Assembly (NCBI RefSeq): GCF_042100115.1
Contig: NC_091279.1
Location: forward strand, 2,170,001-2,234,000
Source of the DNA: Alternaria dauci
Lineage: Eukaryota; Ascomycota; Dothideomycetes; Pleosporales; Pleosporaceae
DNA length: 64,000 nucleotides
Reading direction: 5' to 3'
In this document: piece after piece, positions 21,374-31,178 of the stretch
How the letters are laid out: the number at the start of each line of letters is the position of its first letter
How positions within the stretch are numbered: the first letter of the stretch is position 1
Program-made: the position numbers and the translations under genes
The notes under the pieces: generated by a model
Told to the model about the DNA's origin: nothing
Seen by the model: only the letters and a program-made list of their open reading frames with translations
Database searches by the model: none

Positions 21374-22815
21374 CGAGACTGTGGTCTAGCTGCGCTGGTC
21401 TGAATTTCCCCGAGGCGGAAGGTGGGGTCCTTAACTTCTTATGTGCGGCGGCAGGCGACCCTGCAAAGGCAAATTTCAACGTGAAAGTGCTTGGGAAGTC
21501 TGAGTAGACTCGAGGATCTTATCATCGGTTGAATGTTGGCAAACTGCTCCGGGTACAAAGTCTGAGTGACAGCCTAAGTGCATACCTAGGTAGGGATAGC
21601 GATGAGAAGACCCGCCCGCTTCAGCTGCGCCCCTCACGCGTAACACAGCCTTGAGCGACCGCATGCAGGCGACCTATAGGGTTAGCGGTATGCATGATCA
21701 ATCTCAGCCTGCGATGAGTAGCATGTATGCACTGAACCATTTGTACTGGAGTGTGGCTGAACGTAGACCACCGTCTCCAGTGTCGAATAACGACTGGATT
21801 GCGACATCACACAGTGCAGGTGGGAAAAGGCCGGTGTGCTATCAGAGGCTATTGCAACGCCGTAAGTGGAAGATCCAAGAACAATGCCGCGCCCAAGTAG
21901 TGGCTGCTAGAACCTATGCGAAGGCACGAAAGGAGATGCGTCCTGGAGGTTCGGAAGCTTCATCGCTCGCCCCCACAGGACTGCCGATCCAGCGCGCGAC
22001 GCTAGCACGCATTCGTCTTTCTAGCGCGTCACGTCAACGCGTAGCTGATACGGAGGCCGACCTCTGTACTTCTACTTGCACGCAACATGTCAAGACCACG
22101 ACGATTTCAGAGCTAGAAGACTTTTGTAAACTACAGTTCTCGACATATATCGCACCACACTAAGCTTCGGCATCGCATTCTCTGTTTTGCCCCTCTTATC
22201 GAACGTGGTCGTGTTCGGTGGCGGTTTGTCCCTATACCTCGTCAAAATCGTCTGTGTATCTTCCAAGCTTCATCACTATGAGGAATTATTTCTAAGATAT
22301 CAATGGCTGTTGAGGTGCTGATGCCGCAGTTATGGCTTGTCCTAAGAAGTACGGCATGTTTGCTTAGCATTTAGGGGCCTGTGTTTACAATAGGAAACAT
22401 AAAGATGATTACTGTGGTGCCTGGAGATCGGATTTCCTTTGCGCTGTAAGTTCTACTCGCAAATCCCACCCGAGCTGCTCTCCGACGATATTCATATCGT
22501 GGTTCGTACATATTGCTCGCGTTCTCCCCGTAGCAGCCAGACTGCACTCATGCAACAAGTGCTAGATGTAGCACTTTCATCTGTTCATCCATTGTTGCCA
22601 CGTCAGTAGAGCTATTTCACATGCCTGCTCTGGCTTGTGTTGTCCTTGGCTTGCGCTAAGTTGACCTCCACTTACAATGTTGCGCTGAACGCAAGAATCT
22701 TGCTAATCTTCGCTGCCTAGTCCTAGTACCTGGCTCGTGGATATATTCCCTGCCTTTTTTCGTACACCAGAAACACACCACTGCATCAACCCCAGATAAC
22801 GCTGGCTAGGACTTA
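21374..22815. other. Intergenic region with one doubtful ORF
   Basis: About 1.4 kb. A plus-strand open frame from ATG 21663 to 22163 (about 166 residues, basic, Arg/Ala/Ser-rich) has no family resemblance and atypical composition, so I leave it unassigned. From 22740 a TATA-like TGGATATATTCC lies about 75 bp upstream of the protease start at 22816 and fits its promoter. Confidence 0.45.
22739..22748 (+). promoter_or_regulatory. TATA-like element upstream of astacin-like protease
   Basis: GATATATTCC lies about 75 bp before the inferred start codon and is followed by a CT-rich stretch, as in strongly regulated secreted-protein genes. Assignment is by position only. Confidence 0.4.
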
Positions 22816-23910
22816 ATGCAACTTCCAAACATGCAACTCTTCTTCATCCTCGTCACCCTTTCTGGGCTCTTCTTCAAATGCCCTCTAGCATATCCTCTCT
22901 CAAACGACACTTTCACTCGCCGCGGGTATGCCAACGGCACTGATGAGCTGGACACCGGTGGTCACGCCGGGTGCGTTACTCTTCCTTGAAGAAATTCTGC
23001 ACTTGCGCCTACTGACTACCACAGATTCCCCAGCAGTCCAGAGAAGCGGTGGCCTCGTCTCCCAACCTACCAGGTCTTAATCCCCTGGTGCTTTAGAGAC
23101 GCCGCCTCCGAACAAGCCATTGGCGCACATGTCATCGACCGTGCATGGGAAACCTGGTCCCGCGTACTAGGTCCAGCTTCTGTTCAAAACGGCCACAACC
23201 TACTTTTCTACCACTGGAAGGCAGTCGACGGAAATTATTACCCTTACTGCTACGAGGCGAACGGACAATGGAATCCTCGAGTGCCTCCGGAAACCGTTGT
23301 CGTATCTTACAACCACGTCTATCAGCCAGGTGTTCAGGCACAAGCCTCAATCGGCTACAAAGCGACTGAGAATACGCCAGGTCGACACTGGTTGGTCATG
23401 ACGTATGACGCCATGACCCGAAACCCCGAATTCGCTGTCGCACACGAACTCGGTCATGTCTTTGGCCTTTTGCACGAGCACCAGCGCCCCGATCGAGATT
23501 ACTACGTTGGTTACAATTGCAGGAACGTTTTCGGGTTCAAGGAAACACTGGCGAGAGCTCGGGCTGACGGCTTCACCGAGGATCAGCTCTGCAATCAGCC
23601 GGGAGTGGCGCGGAGGTACGGATGGGCCGGGGCAGAGTTTGTCAAGATTCCACCTATACCTACGGATGTTCTTACGCCGTATGATTATCAGTCTATCATG
23701 CACTACGATTGTAGGAATGGGGCGGATCCTGCTGTATATGGGCCCGATCCAACAAATGCGTTATTGTACCCGATATATGGGTTCAGTACAGCGGGAGACC
23801 AAGCTGGCATTTTGCCTCTCAAAGGCGATAAGCCTTACCCGCACTTTACCATCTCTCTTGGTGACGCGGCTGCAATCCGGCTTATGTATCCTTTCTACCC
23901 CCCGGCTTGA
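22816..23910 (+). CDS. Secreted astacin-like zinc metalloprotease
   Basis: Exons 22816-22970 and 23025-23910, 54-bp intron, 346 residues. The N-terminus has a signal peptide (from the second Met: LFFILVTLSGLFFKCPLA). A non-conserved pro-segment is followed by the catalytic domain. The extended zinc site HELGHVFGLLHEHQRPDR begins at about residue 192; the three His ligands and the catalytic Glu are all there, and the trailing Arg is the astacin-type position. The Met-turn SIMHYD lies about 85 residues later. So all key residues of a metzincin of the M12A type are present. Secreted endopeptidase is the likely role. Cys residues suggest disulfides (FRDAAS region and NCRN). Fungal astacin-like enzymes are little characterised. 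Not obviously clustered with other secreted genes. Confidence 0.85.
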
Positions 23911-24182
23911 ATGGATAAAGCTTCAGACCTCGCGACTAGGATGGCCATGGCTGAGGGTCGGACGTGAATGGCACTGTCGTGTGACGGAAGTGACATGGAA
24001 GGGTCTGAGCTACGACTTCAACGAGTGCTCATTTCCATGACATTCAATGAGGCTCGATCAGACCATGCCTTCACTCTTGCGATATATAGAACCTAGTCTA
24101 GGTATGGGTGTGAGTATTCACCAATAAAAAGTCAAATCCTCTTTACGTGCAAACCTAGTCGTATCCAAATTCACCAACCAAT
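23911..24182. other. Short intergenic region between convergent genes
   Basis: 3' flanks of the protease and the E2 gene. No terminator-like element identified with confidence. Confidence 0.4.
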
Positions 24183-24749
24183 TCATACAATCTCCCAGTC
24201 CTCACCCGTCTCCTCAAGCACCCTTTGACTCGTCGCAGATTCCTCGATCACGTCCTCGACTACCTCCCCAGCATTCGCGAACTCCTCCGTCCAGTTCCTC
24301 GCAGTTTCATCAAACACGTCCCTCCTGTACACATACTCATTTGCGATCGCGGGATAAGCTGGGTCATCCGTATCCGGGCTATCCAGAAACGCCCTTATGC
24401 ACAACAAGATCGTTGAAACCATCAAAACAGGACTCCAGTCCATGCCCAATATATTCAAGCAAATCCATCCGCTTTCGCTATCGATATTTGGATGGTAGAC
24501 CTTGGTCACAAACTTGACTGTTGGCGGAGCGCGCGGGTAGATATCTGGAAAGTCTATGGTGAGGTGGAAAGTACCGGTCGCATAAGGGGTCTCGGGAGGT
24601 CCTCTGATTGTTGCTTGCCATGAGAATAGGTTCGAGGGATCAATGGGTGTGGCGGACAGGCCTTCTATAGGCTCGTCGAAGATGTTGCGCAGTTCCTTTT
24701 GCAGACGCCTTTTACTGCGAACCAGGTCTGGTTGCGGAAATGAGGACAT
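24183..24749 (-). CDS. Ubiquitin-conjugating enzyme E2
   Basis: Intronless, 188 residues. The UBC fold is complete: RSKRRLQKELRNI helix 1, WQATIRGPPETPYATGTFHLTIDFPDIYPRAPPTVKF, then YHPNIDSESGWICLNIL with the HPN motif (residues 86-88) and the catalytic Cys at 97, and WSPVLMVSTILLCIRAFL after it. It differs from UBC4/5 and UBC1 by substitutions around the active site (CLNIL instead of CLDIL, DSPDTDDPAYP instead of DPNPDDPL), and has an acidic C-terminal extension of about 30 residues (ending EETGEDWEIV). So it is an E2 of uncertain subfamily, related to the UBC4/UBC5/UBCH5 group. Its upstream neighbour region to the right is the TATA island. Confidence 0.85.
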   Translation of the reverse strand: MSSFPQPDLVRSKRRLQKELRNIFDEPIEGLSATPIDPSNLFSWQATIRGPPETPYATGTFHLTIDFPDIYPRAPPTVKFVTKVYHPNIDSESGWICLNILGMDWSPVLMVSTILLCIRAFLDSPDTDDPAYPAIANEYVYRRDVFDETARNWTEEFANAGEVVEDVIEESATSQRVLEETGEDWEIV

Positions 24750-25287
24750 ATTGTGTGTTAATGTCGATGAAGCTACCCCGGGGCGTAGGCGTGGTGTATT
24801 GTTTGATGTGTGAATGTGATGATGGCGTTGTTGTAGTTGCTAGTTTAGGCAGCAGCCAAGTAAATATCCAGCCTGGATCCTTGCGGCGCAGTTTCCTTCC
24901 GCAATCCAATAACACTATACTTTGACACCATGGCTTTGAAGACGTCGTTTTGAGTAAAGTGACAGGTGTCTGCTGCAGGTGACGTCATAAACACCCTCAT
25001 GTCTGACCATCGCCACCCATCAAGCTAGCCAAAAGAACAATCGTTTTTGATTTCTCGAGGTCTTTTTGAAACTACATAGTTCGAAGAATAGATGTTCATG
25101 AGTAGAAGACATTGGACTTGTGCAATGGGCAAGGCACGCGCTTCACCGTTCAATCACAGAGGCAGGACTATTCGACTTATCGATAAATATTTCTAGCATA
25201 CGTTGCGTTTTGTGGGTATTTTGTTTTGTAACATATCCAAAGGTGAAAATATTGTTTGAGTGCAGAAAGGGCAGTAAGAGAAGAGGC

Positions 25288-25295
25288 TTTATATA
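25288..25295 (-). promoter_or_regulatory. TATA box, unit 4 of minus-strand array
   Basis: TATATAAA on the minus strand, followed by GCCTCTTCTCTTACTGCCC, a CT-rich start-like leader. Confidence 0.5.
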
Positions 25296-25622
25296 TCCGC
25301 GAACCGCTACAGAATACCAGCACCATGGAATGGCCATTCACAATTTTTGAATGATTTCAAACTATGCCAGCGGAACATAGGTGCAGCTTTCGGTTTTTTC
25401 TTTTCTCTCTGGGCATGAAATTTGCAAACAGACGTAGCTCTAACAATTCATCACACAGTGATAGTAGAATTATTGGAGCCCGCACAAAAGGGTCTACCTA
25501 TGGATCCATGAGCCAGGACTCTCCCACCGAAAACACCAGACATCGGCCATCAGATCTTGTGTTTGATTTTATAGGCTTGAATGGTGACGAACATGGTAGA
25601 CGCTCAGCCGAAAGAAAGAGGG

Positions 25623-25630
25623 TTTATATA
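25623..25630 (-). promoter_or_regulatory. TATA box, unit 3 of minus-strand array
   Basis: TATATAAA on the minus strand, followed by CCCTCTTTCTTTCGG. It lies 335 bp upstream of unit 4. Confidence 0.5.
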
Positions 25631-26275
25631 GCGACTGTAGTGATGTAAACAGCAGCATAGGCCTTTGCCATAACGACTGTATGATCGATTAAAAGGGTTT
25701 GAAATGAGCAAAGAACAAGTGTTGAACGGTCTTGTAGGTCCGTCGACATAGGGCTTTTGGCGGTACGTTTTGGTGTCTCCTGTGGTATGTCATTTTCCTG
25801 AATTTTGGAAGATTCTTATAACAAATCCTGAATGGAACTTCGGAAGGAGCAGTTGTCCATTACAACCTTTCCAAAGTCTTTCATTTTGTGTGAAACGAAA
25901 CAACAAAAAGAGGACATTAGCATGAGTTTTATTACGTTCAGAGTCTCCAGGCAGAGACATGGATTGTTGTTCTTGAAGTTTCGAATGCTCGCGTCGCCGT
26001 TGGACGCTTTGGTGGTGATTTGAATTTTTGATCTCGTGAGGGCGGATGTTGACGATTTACCTCCAAGGTTGCGCAGAGAAGACAAAAGCATGCAAACTTA
26101 TGGTTTCGATTTCAAGTAGTCGGACTCTTGTATCACTAGGTATGCAAGTCAGCCACCAAGGTTTCGCAGGATTTCTGAAGTCCAAGAGTAGGCACAGCAC
26201 ATAGTCGGGTATTTCGAGAATTTTAGACAAAGAGATAGTGGTGACGAGAGAAGGCCACAAGAATAGATAGAAGGG

Positions 26276-26283
26276 TTTATATA
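26276..26283 (-). promoter_or_regulatory. TATA box, unit 2 of minus-strand array
   Basis: TATATAAA on the minus strand, followed by CCCTTCTATCTATTC. It lies 653 bp upstream of unit 3. Confidence 0.5.
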
Positions 26284-26797
26284 GTCGTAGTTGCCGGCCG
26301 TTGTGCAATCCAAAAATTGGTATCCTTGTTTCATGCTGTTTCACGTAATCGGATGAAATATGGCGATTTAATGCAAGAAGCGGGTGGCGCACATATGGTG
26401 GTGGTAAAAAATTTATTCCACTTGCGTGCCAACTGTATTCGTGATCACAGGCCTCGCATGTGAATATGTCGCTTTTCTCGACCAACGACACCATAAGTAG
26501 GTTGCCCAGTCTTCTCGAACATGTGTATGAACTCGCGAATTTTTGGATAGTGCACATGTATCTTTCTTCGTTATTTTTTCTGAAATCGCAGACGTCTTTA
26601 TCCAACTTTTACAGGAAACAAAATGGTATGCAGATTACATGTTGTAGAGTAGCGTTGGACAAAAGCTCATGCTGCTGGTGATATAGGTGTTTTTGGAAAA
26701 TTCCACCGCAGAACATTGTTTGCAGCACTTCGATTTTTTGGAAGGCAGCAAGGTTTTGATGTCGATGGAGAAGTGGTGAAGCAGGTACAAGAGAGAG

Positions 26798-26805
26798 TTT
26801 ATATA
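26798..26805 (-). promoter_or_regulatory. TATA box, unit 1 of minus-strand array
   Basis: TATATAAA on the minus strand, followed by CTCTCTCTTGTACCTGC and a CA-rich start. It lies 522 bp upstream of unit 2. Confidence 0.5.
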
Positions 26806-27008
26806 GGCACTGAGAGAGCGCAAAGGTGCACGTGATTCAGACTCTGGAGAAAGAGTTGTGAAGAAGCATCAAATACCAGCAGGACACACGCATGTCTTTC
26901 AGTTTCAGATTCGTAGCAAGCTGAAATCAATCGATGTAGGGAAGTGCAATAGCGAAGAGTTGCTAAAGGAATAGTAATACGTCAAGTCCTCTTGTTCCAG
27001 GCACGCTT

Positions 27009-27894
27009 CTAGGCGACTGGAGTCTCCTGTCACTGATGATTAGCCGTGGATTATGCGAGATCTTCGTGTGTACTTACCGCTTTCAGGGCCTCAAAGACGT
27101 TCTCCGTATCCAAAACAACGGGCTCAGGCTTGACACCATTCGCCCATTTCCTCTCCCACTCAACAGCGCCCTGCGTGCCATTCACACCATTCACAGGCCC
27201 ACCGTCGCGCGCACTCGATGGTACACCGCCATATGCGTGCCCAGCACCATCATCATGGCCGTTTGCAGTCTTTCCAGCACCCACCACGACTCGGTCGCGA
27301 TCGCTTTCCTCAGATGTCTGATCGCCTTGGAAATATCCCGATCTACCGCCTGTCAACTTGTGCAACTTGTCACCAACGCGCGTGCCGAGCTTAGCTGGCT
27401 CCTCACCCTCATTGAACCTGCGCAGGATGATGTAGCCCACGAAGCCCCAGATGAAGATAAAGGTGGCCGAGCAGCTGGCGATGATGACGGTGGGGACGAC
27501 GAAGAGGAGGGCGAAGCCGACTAGGAAGAAGGTTATGGTGAGCGAGACGAGGATGCCAAGGAAGAGGCAGGTTGAGAGGGAGACGAGGAGGGTTGTTGTT
27601 GCAAAGGCGAGGAAGAGGACGAGCGGGAGACCAGTCAATGCAGCCTGGGTGGTCAGAAAGGCCTGCATATGGGTGTTAGGAGTATCTCTCAGAGGGCTTG
27701 TAATAGCATACGGCTGCTTTTGGGTTCTGACGAGCGTATTCGCGGGCCCTTTCGAGCAGGTGCTCGCGCTGCTTGGGTGGCAGCACCTGATTGGTCGTCG
27801 TTTCGATCTGGTCGCCCACTCTTCGTGTGGTGTAGTGAATCTTGTTTCCTAGATTATCGACCATGTCGCCCGCTGTCTGGAGAACGGTAGGCAT
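27009..27894 (-). CDS. Promethin/LDAF1-like lipid-droplet protein
   Basis: Exons 27712-27894, 27078-27662 and 27009-27026, with introns of 49 and 51 bp, coding about 261 residues. The last exon encodes only ETPVA plus stop and is chosen because exon 2 ends at a perfect GTAAGT donor; without splicing the protein would end at 27051. The centre has a long hydrophobic block made of two hairpin-like pairs (AALTGLPLVLFLAFATTTLLVSL; LFLGILVSLTITFFLVGFALLFVV; and VIIASCSATFIFIWGFVGYIIL), the promethin-domain layout. Promethin/LDAF1 and fungal Ldo proteins partner with seipin at ER sites where lipid droplets form. The N-terminal part is amphipathic and polar, the C-terminal part disordered with Gly/Asp/His. 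Divergent from RPA49. Confidence 0.75.
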
Positions 27895-28270
27895 GGTGGA
27901 CGATGTGGGAAGAGGTGTAGTTGGAGGCAAGTTCAGTGGTCAGTGGAACAATGGATGATGATGGTGGTGGATAATGTGAGCGGAAGAAGAAGGGTGGACG
28001 TGAAGATTGAATTGTTTACTACTCTGGGGCAACTGCACTGACTACGTACCACAGACGGAAGGCAGAAAAGAGCCGTGTGTGCCGCGGTCGCACTTGGTGG
28101 TGCGGAGAGCGGCAGTCTGGAACGCGTCCGTCGCGTGGACGTCATCAAGCCGGCGCTAACCACTAGTCCGGCCCCTATCCCTGTCGCTCGGCTATGCCTG
28201 CTAGTTCACCGCCCGAAAGTTCTGCCAATTCGCGATTGGACTTTTGAACTTTTTTGACACTTCGCGACCA
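27895..28270. promoter_or_regulatory. Shared promoter region, promethin-like gene and RPA49
   Basis: About 376 bp between divergent start codons. No repeat or RNA gene. A run of short minus-strand frames is chance. Confidence 0.5.
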
Positions 28271-29842
28271 ATGCTGCCATATCGCAACCGCAACGCCGAC
28301 ATGAGTGAAAAGAAGAGAAAGAGACAGGAGCAGAATGGCGAGCGGCCCAAGAAGAAGACGGCTAGCGCGCCGCAGGGAAATGTGCGCGTTCAGATGGTAG
28401 AGAACAGAGAGACTCTGGGTCCACTGCTAGGTATGATTGCTGCTCTGGAGACTGTCGCATAGCTTCCAAAGCCATCGCAATAGGCGGAAAGACATGGCAT
28501 GCTTCTGCGAGTCGTTTCTAACACAATAAAGCTGTCACACCCGGCCTCAAAATGCCATCGACGCTGTCCTTCAAGCCATACAAGCGCACCAAGATCCTCC
28601 CACAAGGCGAAAGCAGCGAGCTACTATTCCAGTCCTCCGACCACCCTCGTCTGGATTACACCGCCCGAGAAGAGCAGGATGGCAGCGCCGAGAGCCAACT
28701 ACAAGACTACATCGGCGTATTCGACCCTGTGACAAGCAAACTACAACTTGTTCCCGTCAAAAGAGTCGTTGTACGCACCACCCTGCGAAGCGAAGCACAA
28801 GAAATGCGCGAAGAGCAGGAGAGGTTGGATGCGGCTGTCAACACCGTCACAGCAAAGAGAGCTGCCCTCGCAGCAGAATTCGGATCCAAGAAGTCACGGA
28901 AGGCGCTTGAAGACCGAACACTCAACGCCATCAAGAGCGGAACTGGCGCCGAGGATGCCGCGAGAACCGACGCAGTGGCCGAGAACGTTCTGCAGCAGAT
29001 GTCCTCTGCGACGGCCGTTATGCCAACCAAGGACGATCTCTCAGCAGCCGTGGACAGCTCCAAACCCCGACCGACACCCAACCTTGCAGCCGAATACCCC
29101 GCCGATGTGTACACCACGGATGTGGTGGTTGGAAGCGAGCTGATGACTATACTCGATGTCAAGGACTGGGTACAGGCCTCAGCAGCTGGCCAGGGCGTCA
29201 CCGTCAACAGCAGATACGTCGCAAAACGCATCAACAAGCTCGCACAGAACAAGCAGATACAGAAGCTGAAGGTGCTACGATTTATACTGCTTTGCATCAA
29301 CTTCAACTCTGCATTGTTTGGAGGGGGCGGAACACGCCCGAAGAAGATACCCATGAAGGGAAAGTTGGAGACGGCAATGGGCGAGGATACACCTGCTGGT
29401 CAAATCATGGCTATCAGGAGGAAGTTTGCTCCCGAGGGAGGGTGGGTTGCATCTGAACTACATGCCATTGAGTACTTCTGACGTCTGCAGTAACGGCGAG
29501 ATGCCTCGTTGGAACATCGACAACCTCATGACACACATTGCAGCGGCAGCACTTATTGTCGACGACTTCGAAGTCGACGTGAACGACCTCCGAGAAGACC
29601 TCAAGCTTGAGAACAGGGAGTAGGTCATCATATAAGACTTCTCTACGTTACCTATGCTAACGCGGCGCAGAATCAAGCAATATTTCGGCGAGCTCGGATG
29701 CAAGCTCAACCCACCAACACAGGCCGACCTCGCGCGTATGAAGATCACCAAGGCCGAGAGCGTCAACCACTTCATCGCCAAGCTCAAGTTGCCATTATCG
29801 TTCCCCAAGGTAGGCGGAGCACGAGCGAAGAGACGCACTTAG
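28271..29842 (+). CDS. RPA49: RNA polymerase I subunit A49
   Basis: Exons 28271-28430, 28532-29441, 29491-29619 and 29671-29842, all phase-consistent, 456 residues (ATG 28301 is an alternative start). The N-terminus is lysine-rich (EKKRKRQEQNGERPKKK). The dimerisation domain follows (LSFKPYKRTK to KLQLVPVKRVVVRTTLRS). The C-terminal tandem winged-helix part runs from VKDWVQASAAGQGVTVNSRYVAKRI through LKVLRFILLCINF to WNIDNLMTHIAAAALIVDDFEVD and the end KVGGARAKRRT. A49 with A34.5 forms the TFIIF/TFIIE-like heterodimer of Pol I, important for initiation and elongation on rDNA. Nucleolar by family. The length suits filamentous fungi. Confidence 0.9.
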
Positions 29843-30305
29843 CCATGACGCGCGTGTAATCACGGCCCACAGGCCACAAAGCTCTAGCAATGATACCAGC
29901 ATTTACATGTATGAAGTCACTTTTCCATTCACAGCAATCCAACATGTTCATACCAACCGTGCGGGTACCTCTTGTAGATCGCGCGTGGGGACCATCTCAC
30001 AGCATGACAGCTGTATAACGCCATAGTAACCCGCTCAACAAATCAAGACCATCCAAACCCGATCCCGACCCCACATAATGCTAAGATCCACGGAAGCTAT
30101 TCACTAGATACATCATCGACTTGTCTGAATCCGTATGCATATCCCAAGTTTCGCATGTGCACCCTCATCATGACATCACCATCATCGTGACGTACCGTTC
30201 ACGCATATCCCATCAGCACCACCATCTCATCTGCGCATATAAGATAGCTACCCTTCCACCCTGCAAAGAAACCCACACTCAAACACATTCTCAACAAACA
30301 ACTAA
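29843..30305. other. Intergenic region with promoter of the small stress-type gene
   Basis: The last part is C/A-rich with a TATA-like CATATAAG at about 30234 and a CT/CA-rich leader (CCACACTCAAACACATTC) before the ATG at 30306, typical of a highly expressed fungal gene. The rest shows nothing. Confidence 0.5.
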
Positions 30306-30750
30306 ATGCCCAAATCCACCGGTCCCCTCCAAGAACAACTCGGCCTCGGAACCGCCAACCAAACTACACCAAACACTTCAGCCATGTCCGGAAACATAAC
30401 CGACAACACCACCGCTGCCGCGGACAAGCTCGGCGCAAACAAGGATACAAATGCTATCCCTAGCCAGAACCCTAGCGTGATTAGCTCCGCGGGTGCAATT
30501 GGCAAGCAGTGTATGTCTTGACGTTCCCAGCCACATATCTTCTCCGATGTGTGAAAGCCAGTGCAGATACTAATGAGTTTCTTTAGTCAACCCTGACGGC
30601 GCCATTGGCCAGATCGGCGAGAAGGTCGGAGGACCATTCAGCAAGGACGGCATCATCGGAAGCCAGTTTGACGCGAGCAAGAATGGCATCGCAGGCCATG
30701 TTGAGAGGGCTGTTGATGGGCCGAGTAACCCTGCTGGAAGCTCAAAGTAA
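30306..30750 (+). CDS. Small conserved fungal protein, glycine-rich, possibly stress-related
   Basis: Exons 30306-30510 and 30587-30750, one 76-bp intron, 122 residues. Hydrophilic, no signal peptide. The C-terminal part has repeated Gly-rich motifs (NPDGAIGQIGEKVGGPFSKDGIIGSQFD) seen in a set of small fungal proteins that I recall as LEA-like or conidial/stress proteins. The first exon is Asn/Thr/Pro-rich. The strong TATA-containing promoter fits inducible or high expression. No enzymatic motif. Function unknown, assignment to a stress role is inference. Confidence 0.7.
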
Positions 30751-31178
30751 AAAGGTGTTACTTGAGTAGAGAAAGAAAGTTAAATATTTGTATTATAGCC
30801 AAGAGGCACTGAACGGAAGAGACATGATCATCCTTACTATTGTTACGACACACATTTGCACGTCTTCCTCTTTTTGGTGTTGAATCCCTGCCACCGCTAG
30901 GTATACCAACCTAAGACTGGAGACTGAACACTCGAGTCCAAAGAACCATAGTTTCTCTGTCATCGTCGGGGTGCGTCTCTCATCATATAAATGCGCAATA
31001 CGACCTAAGAAACCAAAAGTACACATTGACACCGGCCAAGTCGCACTGTCATAAGTAAAACGTATATGTACTGTTTATTCAAGCCTACCCCACCAGTCAA
31101 AACCCAAGGCGCGGATATGCTACAAAATCTGCAAGAGTACCAAAAGCGAGGAAAGCGCGACATTCCCAGTCAGCACAT
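30751..31178. other. Intergenic region between convergent genes
   Basis: 3' flanks of the small glycine-rich gene and Derlin. Open frames on the minus strand at 30793-31032 look accidental. Confidence 0.45.

Larger units (their letters stand above)
24750..27008. other. Gene-free island with minus-strand TATA-box array
   Basis: About 2.2 kb between the E2 and promethin-like genes without a supported ORF. It contains four minus-strand TATA boxes (25288-25295, 25623-25630, 26276-26283, 26798-26805), each followed by 30-60 bases of pyrimidine-rich sequence. CCAAAA occurs at least six times on the minus strand (TTTTGG on plus at 25755, 25768, 25803, 26541, 26691, 26736), and only about twice on the plus strand (25028, 26310). 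Open frames downstream of each TATA box are unrelated to each other. Best reading is a run of short transcription units of unknown product. A Pol II origin is inferred. Confidence 0.55.

Noticed and set aside
21663..22163. ORF of about 166 codons between the HET and protease genes
   Set aside because: Basic, low-complexity and unlike a folded protein; no homology recognised. Kept only as a remark in the intergenic entry.
24930..27008. CRISPR-like or satellite array
   Set aside because: The units do not have identical repeat sequence; only promoter-like signals recur.
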